A stretch of 64,000 nucleotides of DNA from Paracentrotus lividus (GCA_940671915.1 CALNVZ010003426.1:23944957-24008956), one strand, 5' to 3'. Counted from the stretch's first letter, positions 36,851-48,432 are shown. Translations and numbers: made by a program. Notes: generated by a model not told the origin, from the sequence alone.

Positions 36851-37131
36851 GATGCTTAACCGCGAACGTCCCGATTAAGCAAGTGCTCAAGCTGCTATGA
36901 CGGAGCTTGAAAAAAACGTAAGCAATTGCTTATAAGAACAAGCAAAAGGTTCGTTTTATGCATACGTTTTTAAGCAATTGCTTGATCTTTAAGCAATTGC
37001 TTGCGGACATCAAGCAATTGCTTGTGCTTGCTAGCAAAAGCATTTGCTTGCAAGCAATTGCTTATGTTTATGCATACGGATTCAAGTAAAAGGCTAGCAC
37101 AAGCAATTGCTACTTTTTATACATACGGCCC

Positions 37132-37708
37132 AATATCCAGAAGACAGCAAAATCTCATACACTAGCGCCTAGTGTCTGGGTAAAGAATAAATTCAATATT
37201 TCGAAGAGCACTAGTCAAACATCCTTTGCGTCATGTCATACTAGACTTCGTGGGCAGTGGGCCTTTTCAAAATTATGTATTCCTATATCAGATTCTTTTT
37301 TATTTATATTTTTTTTAATTATCATTATTCAAACTCTTCTGGATTCAAAAGAATGCTTGCTATGATAATTTGTAGCAATTTCATTATTTAGGCACATGAT
37401 TGCTTCGTGTTTTTTCAGAAATCAAAGGATACCAGAACTTTTCCCAATTTTTTAAAATATAAAGGTGGCTAATTGTGAGTTGCCAGCCTACTGATAGACA
37501 AAACATCAAAGATTCTGTAAAGAATGCCTTCTACTAAAGTGTGCAGTCTTTGATTTGCAATGAACGTGTTTTGTGATTTGCAGTCCTGACACTGAGGTAC
37601 ACACTCACACAATTTACTTACTTACGGACGCTTCTATATACTCACCTTTGGGATCCTATCATTGCTTTTCATTAGCAAGATCATGTCCTGCTAGTTACCT
37701 GTTACCTG
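37132..37708. other. No gene seen
   Basis: AT-rich spacer between the Harbinger element and the LINE fragment. Includes T-rich tracts near 37300-37320. Confidence 0.4.
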
Positions 37709-37990
37709 TTACTTGTCCCTTGACTGTGGTGGCTGTTGTAGGGGCACCAGAGATACCTGGGCCAACATCTTCCTCCAACCGTAACTGTCCTCCACCGCTC
37801 TTGTGGACCGTGCGAATCTCATCCCTGTCCATTCTCTGATGTTATCTTCCCACCGTTTTCTCTGTCTTCCTCATCTGCCGCCGCATCTAACTGTCCATTG
37901 TAAGATCGTCTTTGCTAGCCCTGTTTAGCAGGAAACATTTTCGAACCACTTTAACTTTCTTTTCCTCGCCACTGTAAGGAGGTTGTCATG
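37709..37990 (-). pseudogene. Non-LTR retrotransposon (LINE) ORF2 C-terminal fragment
   Basis: On the minus strand the translation reads HDNLLTVARKRKLKWFENVS, then after a stop GLAKTILQ, then GRQRKRWEDNIREWTGMRFA and RSTRAVEDSYGWRKML, ending in a stop at 37709-37711. The RKRWEDNIREWTG block with the following RAVED..WR is a recognisable extreme C-terminus of ORF2 polyproteins of invertebrate LINEs, downstream of the reverse transcriptase. At least two in-frame stops are present. No reverse transcriptase core remains, so it is a 5'-truncated dead copy. Confidence 0.8.
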
Positions 37991-38445
37991 AGGTGCAATT
38001 CCATCATATCATGTCCTGCTAGATCATCGTAAAACTACAATGGATCAATTCTCCAATCTATTTTTTTTTCGAAACTGTGAACACTTTGGGACTTATCTTT
38101 GATAGTTTTCACCAAAACATCTGGCAACTCACAAATTTGTCATTTTTTTTTCATTTTGAAAAAGAGAAACCTGTTTTGTATCCTTTGCTTTCTGACAAAA
38201 ATATTTAGCTATTATGTCTAATTGAAAGAAATTTATACGATATTCATGACGTGTTTTATATCACGAACTTGTAGCAATTTTGATTGAGGAGCATAAATGG
38301 ACGAGTCCAATATCACTCTACAAAATTTTGGCCAGTGCAAAAAAAAAAAAAAAACCCTCTTTGAAATTTTGGCTGGATAACAAAATGACAGCCTCTTAGA
38401 TAAGATATAGTGATTATGTGCATTCTATTGAGGCAATCCATGCTT
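37991..38445. other. No gene seen
   Basis: AT-rich with a T-run near 38060-38068 and an A-run at 38339-38354. May include further degraded LINE sequence that could not be recognised. Confidence 0.35.
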
Positions 38446-38448
38446 TAA

Positions 38449-38635
38449 GGGTGGTATCTCACTTCGCGGAAACTACTTTGAAACTACTTGAGACGGATTT
38501 GGGACTACTTTGAGACGGTTTTGAAACTACTTGTCACGGAGACGTTTCATGAGTCGTGCATATCAGTTTCAAAACCTTCTCAAACCCATCTCATACTAGT
38601 CCCATATCCGACTCAAGGCAGGTAATACCGCACCT
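38449..38635. mobile_element. GAGACG-family MITE, TAA target
   Basis: It starts GGGTGGTATCTCACTTCGCG after TAA (38446-38448) and ends GGTAATACCGCACC(T) before TAA (38636-38638). The interior has ACTACTTTGAGACGG repeats and TTTCATGAGTCG. The right arm is diverged. Confidence 0.75.
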
Positions 38636-38636
38636 T

Positions 38637-38882
38637 AAAGGTCTCGTCACACCGAGTCCGGTCCGGGTCACGGCACGGGCCCGTTCCGGTTCAACAATGG
38701 GCAAAAACGGTCGAAATGAATCGGCCGTGTATTATTGCAATGAGACTGGTCACAACAAACACGGGCTATGCCGTACTAGCCGGAACGGCAACCGGTACGG
38801 TTTTTATGGGATCGGTCATGGAGCGATTTGAGACGGTTTGCCGTACCGGTCACCGGACCGGACTCGGTGTGACGAGGCCTTT
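38637..38882. mobile_element. TCTCGTCACACCGAG MITE
   Basis: The ends AAAGGTCTCGTCACACCGAG and CTCGGTGTGACGAGGCCTTT are inverted repeats. Arms rich in CCGGT/ACCGG phrases (GTCCGGTCCGGGTCACGG against CCGGTCACCGGACCGGAC) pair further in. It directly abuts the preceding MITE, sharing its TTAA border. No coding frame. Confidence 0.8.
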
Positions 38883-41514
38883 AGTCAACGTTCAACTGCT
38901 GTTCTTGCCGAGTTGTGTGATCTTATTCAGTGATTTTTTATTTCTATCTATTTTTTTTTTTTTAATTCTCTCTTCATAAAAAAAGTCATGTCGGTCCAAA
39001 CTGGGTAAAGAAAAAACTAGAGGATTTGCTTCGCAAACGGTCTATTAGTTTGGCAGTTCGTAATCCTACGCATTTATTTGGTCCTTTTATTGGTTTTGTG
39101 GGGAAAACTAACCTTTTTACATTTAGTACGTTACTTCGTAATACATTTTACTGTACAAAAGATCTGCCTTAAAAAGGAAAATTTTGGCCCTACAACTATT
39201 CCACACCTATCTGCCTATAAAAGGCCCTCGCCTATAACTCTGTCCTTTGTCATGCATGTTGAAAACAAATTGCAGTCGATATAATACAGTCGCAAAATAC
39301 CTTCCTGATCAAATAAACTTTGGAACTGCCTGAGGCTTTACTGAATTGGCAACAACTATTATTATTAAGAATAAGCCTATTCTCAGCTCCACAATTGCAC
39401 GTTAAATGCGATCTTATCATAAACTGGTGAATGGCTTTAACATAGGCCTAGGCTACCTGCAATTTAGTCCCAAATATAGCAAATAATAAATTATTATGCA
39501 TTTTAATATAGGTTAGAGTGTACGATCCACATTTGAATGAAAATAAAGTCTGGAAACAAAAATGAATTCGAATCAGGCGATGTGAACCTCATACCACTTG
39601 TTACTGCTATCTGTCCACAAGGTGATTAACACCCAAATCCCGTGGCGGGAACTTCTCTGGTACATTTTCTAATATTTTGGGGTTTTTTTCATGTAAGTGT
39701 AATTAAATATGATTGTAATTGATGTATGGTATTGTAATATTGGCCAAATATACCAATTTACAAAATACAATTGCCGACGAATAAAACGTCCAGATTGCTT
39801 GTATTTTATTTCGATTTTACTGTCATTTATTCTTTAAAAAAAATTCTCTCAACAGGCAGACACTGATCAAGGCCATTGCAAACAAAATAATAAAAAAATG
39901 TTACGAAACCGAATCGTTTGTATATTATCGAGGGTTGTTATTCAAAAACGATTTCACATTCTTTAAAATGATTATAGTACAAGTTCCATGCGGAAATGTA
40001 AAAGGCATTTTGTAATTCGATCACACATTTCAACTGAGCCACGTCTTTAAAGAGTTGTAATTGGTTTGAACGGTTTGTAAGTCATGTACCTATCTCTACA
40101 TGTACGTTACAAAATGTCAAGTCAAGTTGATATCAATCGCAATTCAGGGGCCAGAGCTGCAGAGGCAGGTTGGGAGGTTGTTAAAATTTATTTTCCAATT
40201 TTCTAGTTATTATAATTTATGTGTGTTTCTTTAATTCCTGGGGACATAGTAACGTATTCAAACAGCCTGTTATGAAAGAATGAACTACTTTTAGTACAAT
40301 ATTTGGAATCAAGTTTGCATTTTATTAGCAGTCACGTATCCAACAAAAGCTCTTTTGATTCATTTCGTGGGCCCAATTGTCTGCTGAGGACAATAGTGTC
40401 TGTGTTTAATGAGCTTGTGCATGGGCCCATGGATTTCTTTGTAACGGTTTGATGCTGCGGATACACTACGGATTAGTGGTTGCTTGGAGAAAAGAGATCT
40501 TCAAGGTTATTGCTTTGTCGGAAATAGCGTTGCAAACTAGATTCCAAATATTGTAGTTCATTCTTTAAAAGGGGAATTATCCCCTCAGAGAAATTAGGCT
40601 TCAGTGAATGGAGACCAACCCCAAAGACATATTGGCAAAAGTTTCAGAATAAATCAGACAATGAATAAGAGAGATATAAATTTTCAGATTTTGATATCAC
40701 TCATTAATTATGGAGATCCTCCAATATTATTGGCAACGCGACCATGATGTGTAATGTAATGCAGGGAGATTTGTCCCATATCTATTGTACACATTTTACT
40801 AAAATCCTGGGGGTTTTTTTTCTCAATTCTAAAGGTAGAATATAGAAATTTGTTTATAGATGACATGTAATTTAAATATATGAAACACATAATAAATCAT
40901 GCACACAAAATCTGTTCTATCATTAGAATGAACATTAAAAAAAACACATTTTAAATAGTTTTTGTGCACACAATATGAGGAGTTCTCAGCAGCGGACGCA
41001 GACCGGAGTCACACAATGAACTTACCGGGCCTATGCGTAAACATAATAGAGCCGCTTTTGTCCCCAGACTATTGGGCACCCGAAATGCTTTCAATTCGAT
41101 TTTCTTGGATCCGCGCCTGGTTCTCCCTGTATGACATCACAAATGGTGACCGCGTTGCCAATGTGAGATTTCCTATGTCATCAGAGATCTCCACATTCAA
41201 ATACTCATAACTTTCTTATTATTTATCTGATTTTTACAAAATCTTCACTAATGTGCTTATTTGCTTTTTCTGCATCCACAGTAAGCCGATTATTTATGAA
41301 AGGTTAATTCTCCTCTAATAACAGGTTGTTTAAATACATCATTATTATGTCCCAAGGAAAGAAACATATTATCTAAGAATCCCGCCTATCAATATTGGTG
41401 ATTCGCTTAGAGAACTCAAAATATCTAGATGTAATAATTTCTTTGAGGTCCCTATAAATTTAATTATTCATGGGTTCAACGGCGCGGCGGTGAGATTCGA
41501 ATAAACACATTTCT
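38883..41514. other. Long stretch without a recognised gene
   Basis: AT-rich. A TAGGCCTA is at 39444-39451. Segments near 40560-40790 and 41050-41330 share TTGGCAAC/GTTGCCAA and TGATGTCA-type phrases with 33380-33660, suggesting a dispersed short repeat. Frames in this stretch show no domain. Confidence 0.4.
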
Positions 41515-43736
41515 AGTGTGTCCCAAAAAGAACTATACACTTTTGAAACGGCTACCAAATATTAATCTAAAAATTATGGTTGTTGGGGGAAAGATTCATG
41601 TACAGAGAAAGCTCATATCCTCAACTATTATTTGACACCAACAAGTAAAAAAATGATGCATGCTTCAATGAGCAATGCCCACTTTTGTGAAGGACGCAAA
41701 AACGAGGCTGCACAGGAATGCACAATGCATTTACCACCTGCCTATATGGCATGCCACGAGGAATCAAAAACAATAATCATGATAATGGGGTGAATCGGCT
41801 AACAAAGAAAAAATAAACCAAAAGTCAGAAATAAACATCAATATTATGCAAAAATGTAATTGACAACCTTTCTGTTTTCATATTATTTCACGCCATTAAT
41901 GCTTTTAATCCCTCATGGCCGCCCATCATAGGCGGGTAGTAAATGTATAGCGAATTCCTGCGCAGCCTCGTTTTTGTGTCCTTCACGCAAGTGGGCATTG
42001 CTCATTGAAGCATGCATTATTTTCGGACGTCTTGGTGTCAAATTATAGTTGAGGATATGAGCTTTATCTACATATGAATCTTTCCCCCAAGAACCATATA
42101 TTTCTTATTTTGTAGTCATTTCAAATGTGTATAGCAGCCATTCCGTGTAACTCGACACCCATCGCTTAAAATTTCAAATATAACCAATGAAAAAAATATA
42201 GTACTTTTTGGCTAAGTACATATTCAAATGGTATAAATCTGAATTTTCATCACCTTTTATCTTCAAACGACCGAGTTACACCACCTCAAAAAGACAACAA
42301 ATTTGCTCCAAAAAGTATGGTTTTTGGTAATGATTTTAATGATTCTATTTAAAGCATGTTTCATAGTGAGTAGATTCTTAAATTTTAGTATTCTGATTTA
42401 CTTTATACCCATCTTGTCATATCACATTGGTTCCTGCATTTATGTGAACCGAGCTTGACAGTATTTCAAATTGAAAACACCCTCGAAATGTGTCACGCGA
42501 GTCACAAAAATACACCCATATTTTTAGTTCACTTAGAAAGTAGTAGAGTGTATGATTTGTAGTTGATAAAAAGTAAGGAGCTTAGGTTCCTCAATCATAC
42601 CACCAAAGAAAATGTTCAAGTGCACACCCTTTCATTATGAAAAAACACCCTAAAGCACTGTCACGCGAGTCACTTTAGGGTTTCTTAGGGTACTGTCTCG
42701 CGAGTCATATTTTACAAAACAAGCAAAGTTTGGGAAAATAAAGATAATGATTAGGATTTTGTTGAAAAGAAATCAAATCTGCCTTCAAATAAGTCTTGTA
42801 AAATGTTCTGATTATCAAATTGAGGATAAAAATTGGGTTATTTGGCCAAAAATGAGAAATAATAGGTAAATTTTACATTGGAATTTTGGTGAAAATGAGA
42901 AAAAGTGGATGGATTTCAACCCCCTAAGATATCTGCCATGGAGTTATTAAATCTTCTGAAACTTGGCATCCTGGTAGGACATATTATGAAATATAATCCC
43001 CCAAAGTTTCATACCTTTATCTTAAGTATTTTCTGAGTTATCAAAATTTATAATCATAGGTTTTTATATTTGCTTTTCTATAAATTATGTTGCTACAATA
43101 CACAAGTCAATGGGAAAATCACCATTTTGCATTGCATGTTCCAAGACCTCCAAATCTATCTTGAATTAAATAATTCTTTTGTTTTAAGTTGTATGTGATA
43201 CAACTGACTATAAATATTTTGTTTGGTTGAATTGTGGCCCATTCTACTATTTGTAATCATGATAATTGGTTCAACTTTTAGTCCAAAATGACACTCGTCA
43301 CGCGAGTCACACTCCTGTGTCACGCGAGTCACATTTTGAAATGGTGATAGAATTCAAATGAATGGCCAAAAGATACTGAAATTTTACCAGATCATTGCTT
43401 AATGTTTCAAAATTATCTCCAGAAAATTTCATGCACTTCGGATAAGTAACTTCAGAGGAAATTTCAGTCAAGTATACAGTAAGGTCAGAAACCTTCAATA
43501 GTGTCGCGTCACGCGAGTCACAGGAAACAAATTGAAATATCTCCAACAAAATTGACTTTGCAATAAAAATTTCTTTGTGCTAATGTGTAATGTCATTACC
43601 TTAATTGAAATAAGTAAGAAAAACAGGTCTGCATCATAAAATTTTGAAGTAATTAGCCTGAACAAGTTGAAATTTAGTGTAAATGTCACGCGAGTCACAA
43701 TGAAATGGCTGCTAGTTCTTTCTGGGACACACTCGG
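41515..43736. mobile_element. AGTGTGTCCCAAAAAG foldback element, interrupted
   Basis: The left end AGTGTGTCCCAAAAAGAACT pairs with the right end AGTTCTTTCTGGGACACACT at 43713-43733. The arms pair over about 200 bases (GAGCAATGCCCACTTTTGTG against CACGCAAGTGGGCATTGCTC). A 1,579-bp insertion splits the right arm within its GTGTATAGTTCTT sequence. Without it the foldback is about 640 bp. The ATGCTTCAATGAGCA motif occurs in both arms. Confidence 0.8.
42134..43712. mobile_element. Nested TA-flanked element with repeated GTCACGCGAGTCAC
   Basis: The ends GCAGCCATT and AATGGCTGC are inverted repeats flanked by TA (42132-42133 and 43713-43714). Removing the element with one TA restores the host foldback arm GTGTATAGTTCTTT. 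Inside, GTCACGCGAGTCAC occurs at about 42491, 42660, 43298, 43318, 43507 and 43685, all in the same orientation, with a GTCTCGCGAGTCAT variant near 42695. No transposase frame was seen. Confidence 0.85.
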
Positions 43737-44487
43737 TATTGTGAGGCATAATGGGTTGGAGTGATATTGATATATATCGTGTATACAAGTTAGTGTTAAC
43801 ATATCATATAGAGTAAGAACACGTGTCTACCATCAGTGTTCAGGATCCTGAGACAGGAAGATATTAGTGTGGTCAATGACATTGGTATGACATGTGTTTA
43901 AAGTATAAAATTCATGGCCTTATCTTCGTTTCGGAAACCACTCGCTCAAATGAACGGGCGCGCTTGTACACAAGTGAATGGGATGGAAATAAAGAGGAAA
44001 CCAGTGCGTGTGACTGAATGAAGCGCTGCTTTACAAAGTGAATGGTGGTTTCTTCAATCACGATTATGCCAAATTCATCTTTATATAACTGATCTTTGTA
44101 CTTTATCTTTCAAGAGATCTATCTGGAATTATTTAATTTTCTTATAAATTGGAATGTGTGAGATGTGATCGGCATTAAATACAATAATCACACATGTAAT
44201 GACACCCAGTCACTCACGTGGTCGTATCGCTCACACCATAAGTACCAGGGGCTGCGTAGCGATTTTGAAAATTAAGGGGCACAGCCCAAAGAGGGGGGGA
44301 TGAAAAGACTAAAATCGCAATCGTCATTATCGCGTTTTTGTACATGTATGCTGGACAAAACAACAACTGAGGACTGACTAGAAGTCCGGTATATACGACT
44401 GCCACATACGTAAGGGCATGAGTGTCCCACAGGAGGCGATCGTTGTGGCGACAACCTTTACTTTGGCTAGTCAGGTCCAATCGCCTG
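43737..44487. other. No gene seen
   Basis: Near 44249-44300 a CAGGGGCTGCGTAGCGATTT phrase resembles the end of the hAT-like MITE at 45702. It is followed by GGGGCACAGCCCAAAGA. Confidence 0.4.
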
Positions 44488-44490
44488 TAA

Positions 44491-44724
44491 TGCTACAGTC
44501 ACACAGACACTTACGTTTAGTTACGTTTTTGTTGTTTAATTCTTATTTCATCTTCCATTCTCTCATTTCTTATGGATTTCTTTGTTTTATTGGATGAACA
44601 AAATTATCACTATTCACACTGCTGACTATGACGGGAAGGCATCCGTGGGGATCCGCAGAAAAAGAAAATTATTTTTGGACGCAAACGGACGTAACTCAAC
44701 GTAAGTGTCTGTGTTACTGTAGCA
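44491..44724. mobile_element. TGCTACAGTCACACAGACAC MITE, copy A
   Basis: The ends TGCTACAGTCACACAGACAC and the near complement GTGTCTGTGTTACTGTAGCA are flanked by TAA (44488-44490 and 44725-44727). It shares most of its interior with copy B (ATTTCATCTTC, TTTGTTTTATTGGATGA, GACGGGAAGGCATC, GGGATCCGCAGAAAA). Confidence 0.85.
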
Positions 44725-44727
44725 TAA

Positions 44728-44953
44728 TGCTGCAGTCACACAGACACTTACGTATAGTTACGTTTGTGTTGTTTTAACTTACTTCATCTTCAATTATATA
44801 ATTTCTTAAGTATTTATTTGTTTTATTGGATGATCGAGATTATCACTATTTCCACTTCTGACAATGACGGGAAGGCATCAGTTGGGATCCGCAGAAAAGA
44901 AAATGAATTTTGGACGCAACCTGACGTAACTATACGTAAGCGTCTGTGCAGCA
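44728..44953. mobile_element. TGCTACAGTCACACAGACAC MITE, copy B
   Basis: Follows copy A directly, the two sharing a single TAA. Its ends are TGCTGCAGTCACACAGACAC and GCGTCTGTGCAGCA, and another TAA follows at 44954-44956. Same orientation as copy A. Confidence 0.85.
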
Positions 44954-44956
44954 TAA

Positions 44957-45701
44957 GTTCGTGAATTATATCGCGTCTGTCGCCAAAAGAGACGTAGAAA
45001 AATATTAAGTAAAAAAAAAAAGAAGTTTGCCGCTGGATTTTAGACAAGTTAAACAATAGCCGGCGTCAATAAGGTTGACTTCAATGACTGTAGCCTGTCT
45101 TCTCTTGTCACGATAGGTTGTTATCGTCTATATTGTCGTCAAATAACGTATGTCTAGCGGCAGGCAACGGCAGTTGCCGATTTTATTTTATTTTTATTTT
45201 TTTTTTATTAATTTATTATTTTTTTAATCCCAAAAATTAGGCCTACGTTGCGCCCCAAATTATACTCCGCGTCTTATGGCGGACTGAGAGGACAACTCAC
45301 GCACCAACAGACGACAGGCCGCGCACCGTCTCTCCACCCTAATAATTTGTCATATTTGAGTTGCTCTTGTCATGTTTTAGATGGTGTGACAGACGAAAAG
45401 GTCACACCAGTCGATGGACTACAAAACTATTTCCTATTTAAATCACTGAGTTTTCAATCACTTCCGATTGATCAATGTCACTGATAAGATATGCCCTTAT
45501 TTGGGCCATCATTTTGTCGTAGGTTGTATTGATTTATCATTTTATCAAGCGAACGAAGTGACTTATGATGTACTCTTATCATTGAGTGAGTTAAAAATAG
45601 AAGGAAAAAAATGAAAACCAGATTCATGTAGTCATTTGACTGGAAAGTATCGTCGTTTTCAAAGCAGATAAATCAAATGGGTATATATATTGAGGAATAT
45701 C
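44957..45701. other. No gene seen
   Basis: Contains a T-rich run near 45180-45230 and a TAGGCCTA at 45238-45245. The short frames are not recognisable. Confidence 0.4.
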
Positions 45702-45873
45702 CAGGGGCCGCGGAGCCGGGGGCGGGGGGGGGGGGTTAAGTACCCTACTTTTTTTCGTCAACCGTGTACAAAAACGCAAAATGACCATATATTTGTGATT
45801 TTTAGCCTGTTCAGCCCGCCCCCCCCCCCCTCGGCTCAGCCCCTCCACTTTCAAAAACGCTCCGCGGCCCCTG
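45702..45873. mobile_element. CAGGGGCCGCGGAGC MITE (hAT-like)
   Basis: The ends CAGGGGCCGCGGAGC and GCTCCGCGGCCCCTG are near-exact inverted repeats, followed inward by G-rich and C-rich runs. CAGGG-starting ends are typical of hAT elements. No 8-bp target duplication could be matched. Confidence 0.65.
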
Positions 45874-48206
45874 ATAGTGATATTAGGGATCTGGGTCCAT
45901 CGGGTCATATACAATTTGACAGGAATTCGTATCGATCTGAGCATTTGACCGGGAATTCTTATCGAAGTGAGCTTTTGCATGGAATCCCGGTCGATTGAAG
46001 CGAGTCCGGATCGAACTATAACAGGCGCGTATCAAGGATTTTGCACCCCGGGGAGCTCTACGTGATTTTGGCATCCACAATGGCATGAATGGTACACACC
46101 AATTTTGTTCCCGTCACACCGGGCAAGCAAAATGGTACACTAATTTCTTGTACGTCACGCTGCCGAGCAATAAGCGGGGGGGGGGGGGGGGGGGGGTAGT
46201 GTTATTTTCAAGTAAAAAAAACATAGCTGTAGGGTATGTTTAAGGGGATCAATCGTTTTTTTTTTTTTTGTTTTTTTTTTGGGGGGGGGTTGTTTTGTTT
46301 TTACTTCTTTAAAACTTTTTTTTAACTTTGACACTTTCCGAGATAATTTAAACAAAGAAAAATGACACTAAAGTGACTCCGAGTTCCTTCGTACACGGAA
46401 GGTTTTGAGTCCCAACGGTGGCGTCAATTCCGATCACATCGAACAGTTTTTTCGAAGTTATTATTTTTTTACGCCTAGAAATGAGAGTGAACTCGAAATT
46501 GTCCACACTTCCTTTTCTGCTAATGTCCATTTCTGTCTATTGCCCATATGACATTTTGGCAATTACTTCAAGCCCATGGCAAGACTAACAACAAATGGCA
46601 CAAATCAAATTTCCCAAAATATTCGAAAAACTCGTGAAATTAAAACAAAGCACTCATTCTTTCTTCTTCCCACATAGTTGAAGAAATGTAAATGAATTTT
46701 CTATAACCATAATTCATTGTAAATTTTAGTAAAATAAAATAAAACACATTGGAAAATTTGACTTTTAATACCGGAAATTTTTCACTTTATTTTGTTAGGA
46801 AATGCTTAAATACTCCTCAAACAACAGAAAATTAGCAATCTACGGAGCTCCTAATTTAGAGTCTGATTTGATGATCGCATAAAGATTAGCATAATTAATT
46901 ACTAAGAATTAATTATCTTGAAATTACAATACCGGGAATGGGTTACAGGATGCTAACGCGTGGTGATACGTGAACTGGAGTAGTGCTGACGTGGTACGGT
47001 TTTTCAGCGCAATGCGCTGTCGACGGCCGAGCTCTCGGGTGGTGAGGAGTTGGAATCAGCCCCCCCCCCTCCTGTCTAGCCATACGATCAAAAAGCCCAT
47101 TTGAATAGAATTAAAGATGACTCAGCATTGATCCAATGAAAGGTTTTTTTACTTGATGAAAAAAAAAACTTAGAATTTGGTACTGACATACCAAACAGTA
47201 ATTGGATCAAAATTTAGTCCGACTGCACCAACAGTGGTCTTAGTTGAACGTGACAGCTGCATTTCAAAGATTATCCCCATGTAGTTATTCTTTAAATTAT
47301 ATTGCCATATAGAATATTGCCTCCAAAATAATTAGTTTGTCACGTTTATCAGAGTTTACTCAATGTGACTTTGAGAAAGAGAGTAAACCGTGAACAGTGT
47401 CTGACTATTGATTCAAAAGTAATATCTGTGACTGTGTCAAGCCAATATGCTTCACCTGATTACTTTCAGTTTGAATATAATCGTTCTTCCATGGATAAAC
47501 TTATGTTTGTTTTTTTTTTACCTATTCATGGTATGTTGTAATGTGTATGCAATATCCTTGAGTGGATGGCTCCTTTCTAACGCCCACCATGTCTGTCAGA
47601 ATATACCCACATTACACTGCATTGTATTTTATTGCCATCATTATTTTCTCAAAGGTGCATATATCTACTGTATGACTGTTGGTGTTGATAACAAACAGCA
47701 AAAGTTAGTCATTGTTGGCAGCATTGGTAAATATGACATTCAAATAATAATAATATGTACGTTAGGCCTATACTATCATGTAGTACAGACTACAGGTAGA
47801 TATGGTATTTTAAATAACACAAAAGTCAACATACATACACACGCTCTCACACATATAAAATGTAGGCCTACATTAAAAATGTTAAGAATATTTCTGAATC
47901 TTGAACTCGTATTATTTTGTCCAATTCAATTTTACGTAAAAAGCTAGAAATGATGATCATTCTTATGAATGTTGGTGTTGACCCCTTAATATTAAAGAAG
48001 TCTCAGATGCTCTTCAGAAGTGATAATAATAATCTCTCTTTTTTACCGATAAATGTTTTGTTTTACATGGGGGAGGAGCTACTTTCATAAAACGGTTTTT
48101 TAGTAAAGTATCTTTAAATTTATAAATATCTGAAATATAATCGTCGACAAATACATGCGTCTATGAAGTCACAACATCTAAAGGCTCCCTTCAGAACCGT
48201 ACAATG
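45874..48206. other. Long stretch without a recognised gene
   Basis: G-runs at 46176-46196 and around 46281-46290. Two TAGGCCTA palindromes are at 47763-47770 and 47863-47870. A 166-codon frame at 47447-47947 is the longest non-repetitive one here. It has no recognisable domain and the low-complexity composition expected of AT-rich DNA, so it is not called a gene. Confidence 0.4.
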
Positions 48207-48209
48207 TAA

Positions 48210-48429
48210 GGGTGCTATCTCACTTCGCGCAGACGTCTCCGCGACAGAATAGAAAAATCGTCTCCGCGACGGAAAAAAAGTATTAGAGACGTCTCCGAGA
48301 CGTCTCCGAGACGTCTCCTGAATTTTGGAGACGGATTTTTTAAATTAAATTGTCGTGGAGACGTCTCCGAGACGTCTCTAATACTTTTTATCCGTCGCGG
48401 AGACGTCTCCGCGAAGTGAAATAGCACCC
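48210..48429. mobile_element. GAGACG-family MITE, palindromic copy
   Basis: It begins GGGTGCTATCTCACTTCGCG after TAA (48207-48209) and ends CGCGAAGTGAAATAGCACCC before TAA (48430-48432). The interior is dominated by GGAGACGTCTCC palindromes. Direct neighbour of the next copy. Confidence 0.85.
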
Positions 48430-48432
48430 TAA

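Larger units (their letters stand above)
34976..37131 (-). mobile_element. PIF/Harbinger transposon, decayed, with internal insertion
   Basis: The ends GGGCCGTATGCATAAAAAGT and ACTTTTTATACATACGGCCC are inverted repeats. Both subterminal regions are full of AAGCAATTGCTT palindromes. The minus strand carries a broken transposase of the HARBI1/DDE_Tnp_4 type in two pieces. Subtracting the 703-bp insert and its 3-bp target copy, the element is about 1.45 kb. The outer flanks are ATT and AAT, so a direct 3-bp target duplication is not clear. Confidence 0.85.

Noticed and set aside
37573-37839. Plus-strand 88-codon frame at 37.6-37.8 kb
   Set aside because: Shadow of the minus-strand LINE ORF2 tail.
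40962-41210. 82-codon frame with SIRFSWIRAWFSLYDITNGD
   Set aside because: Part of it overlaps a dispersed repeat phrase shared with 33.5 kb and 40.7 kb. No domain recognised.
47447-47947. 166-codon frame rich in hydrophobic residues
   Set aside because: No recognisable domain, AT-driven composition, and no splice or promoter context. It is also rich in simple TAGGCCTA and ATACATACAC sequence.
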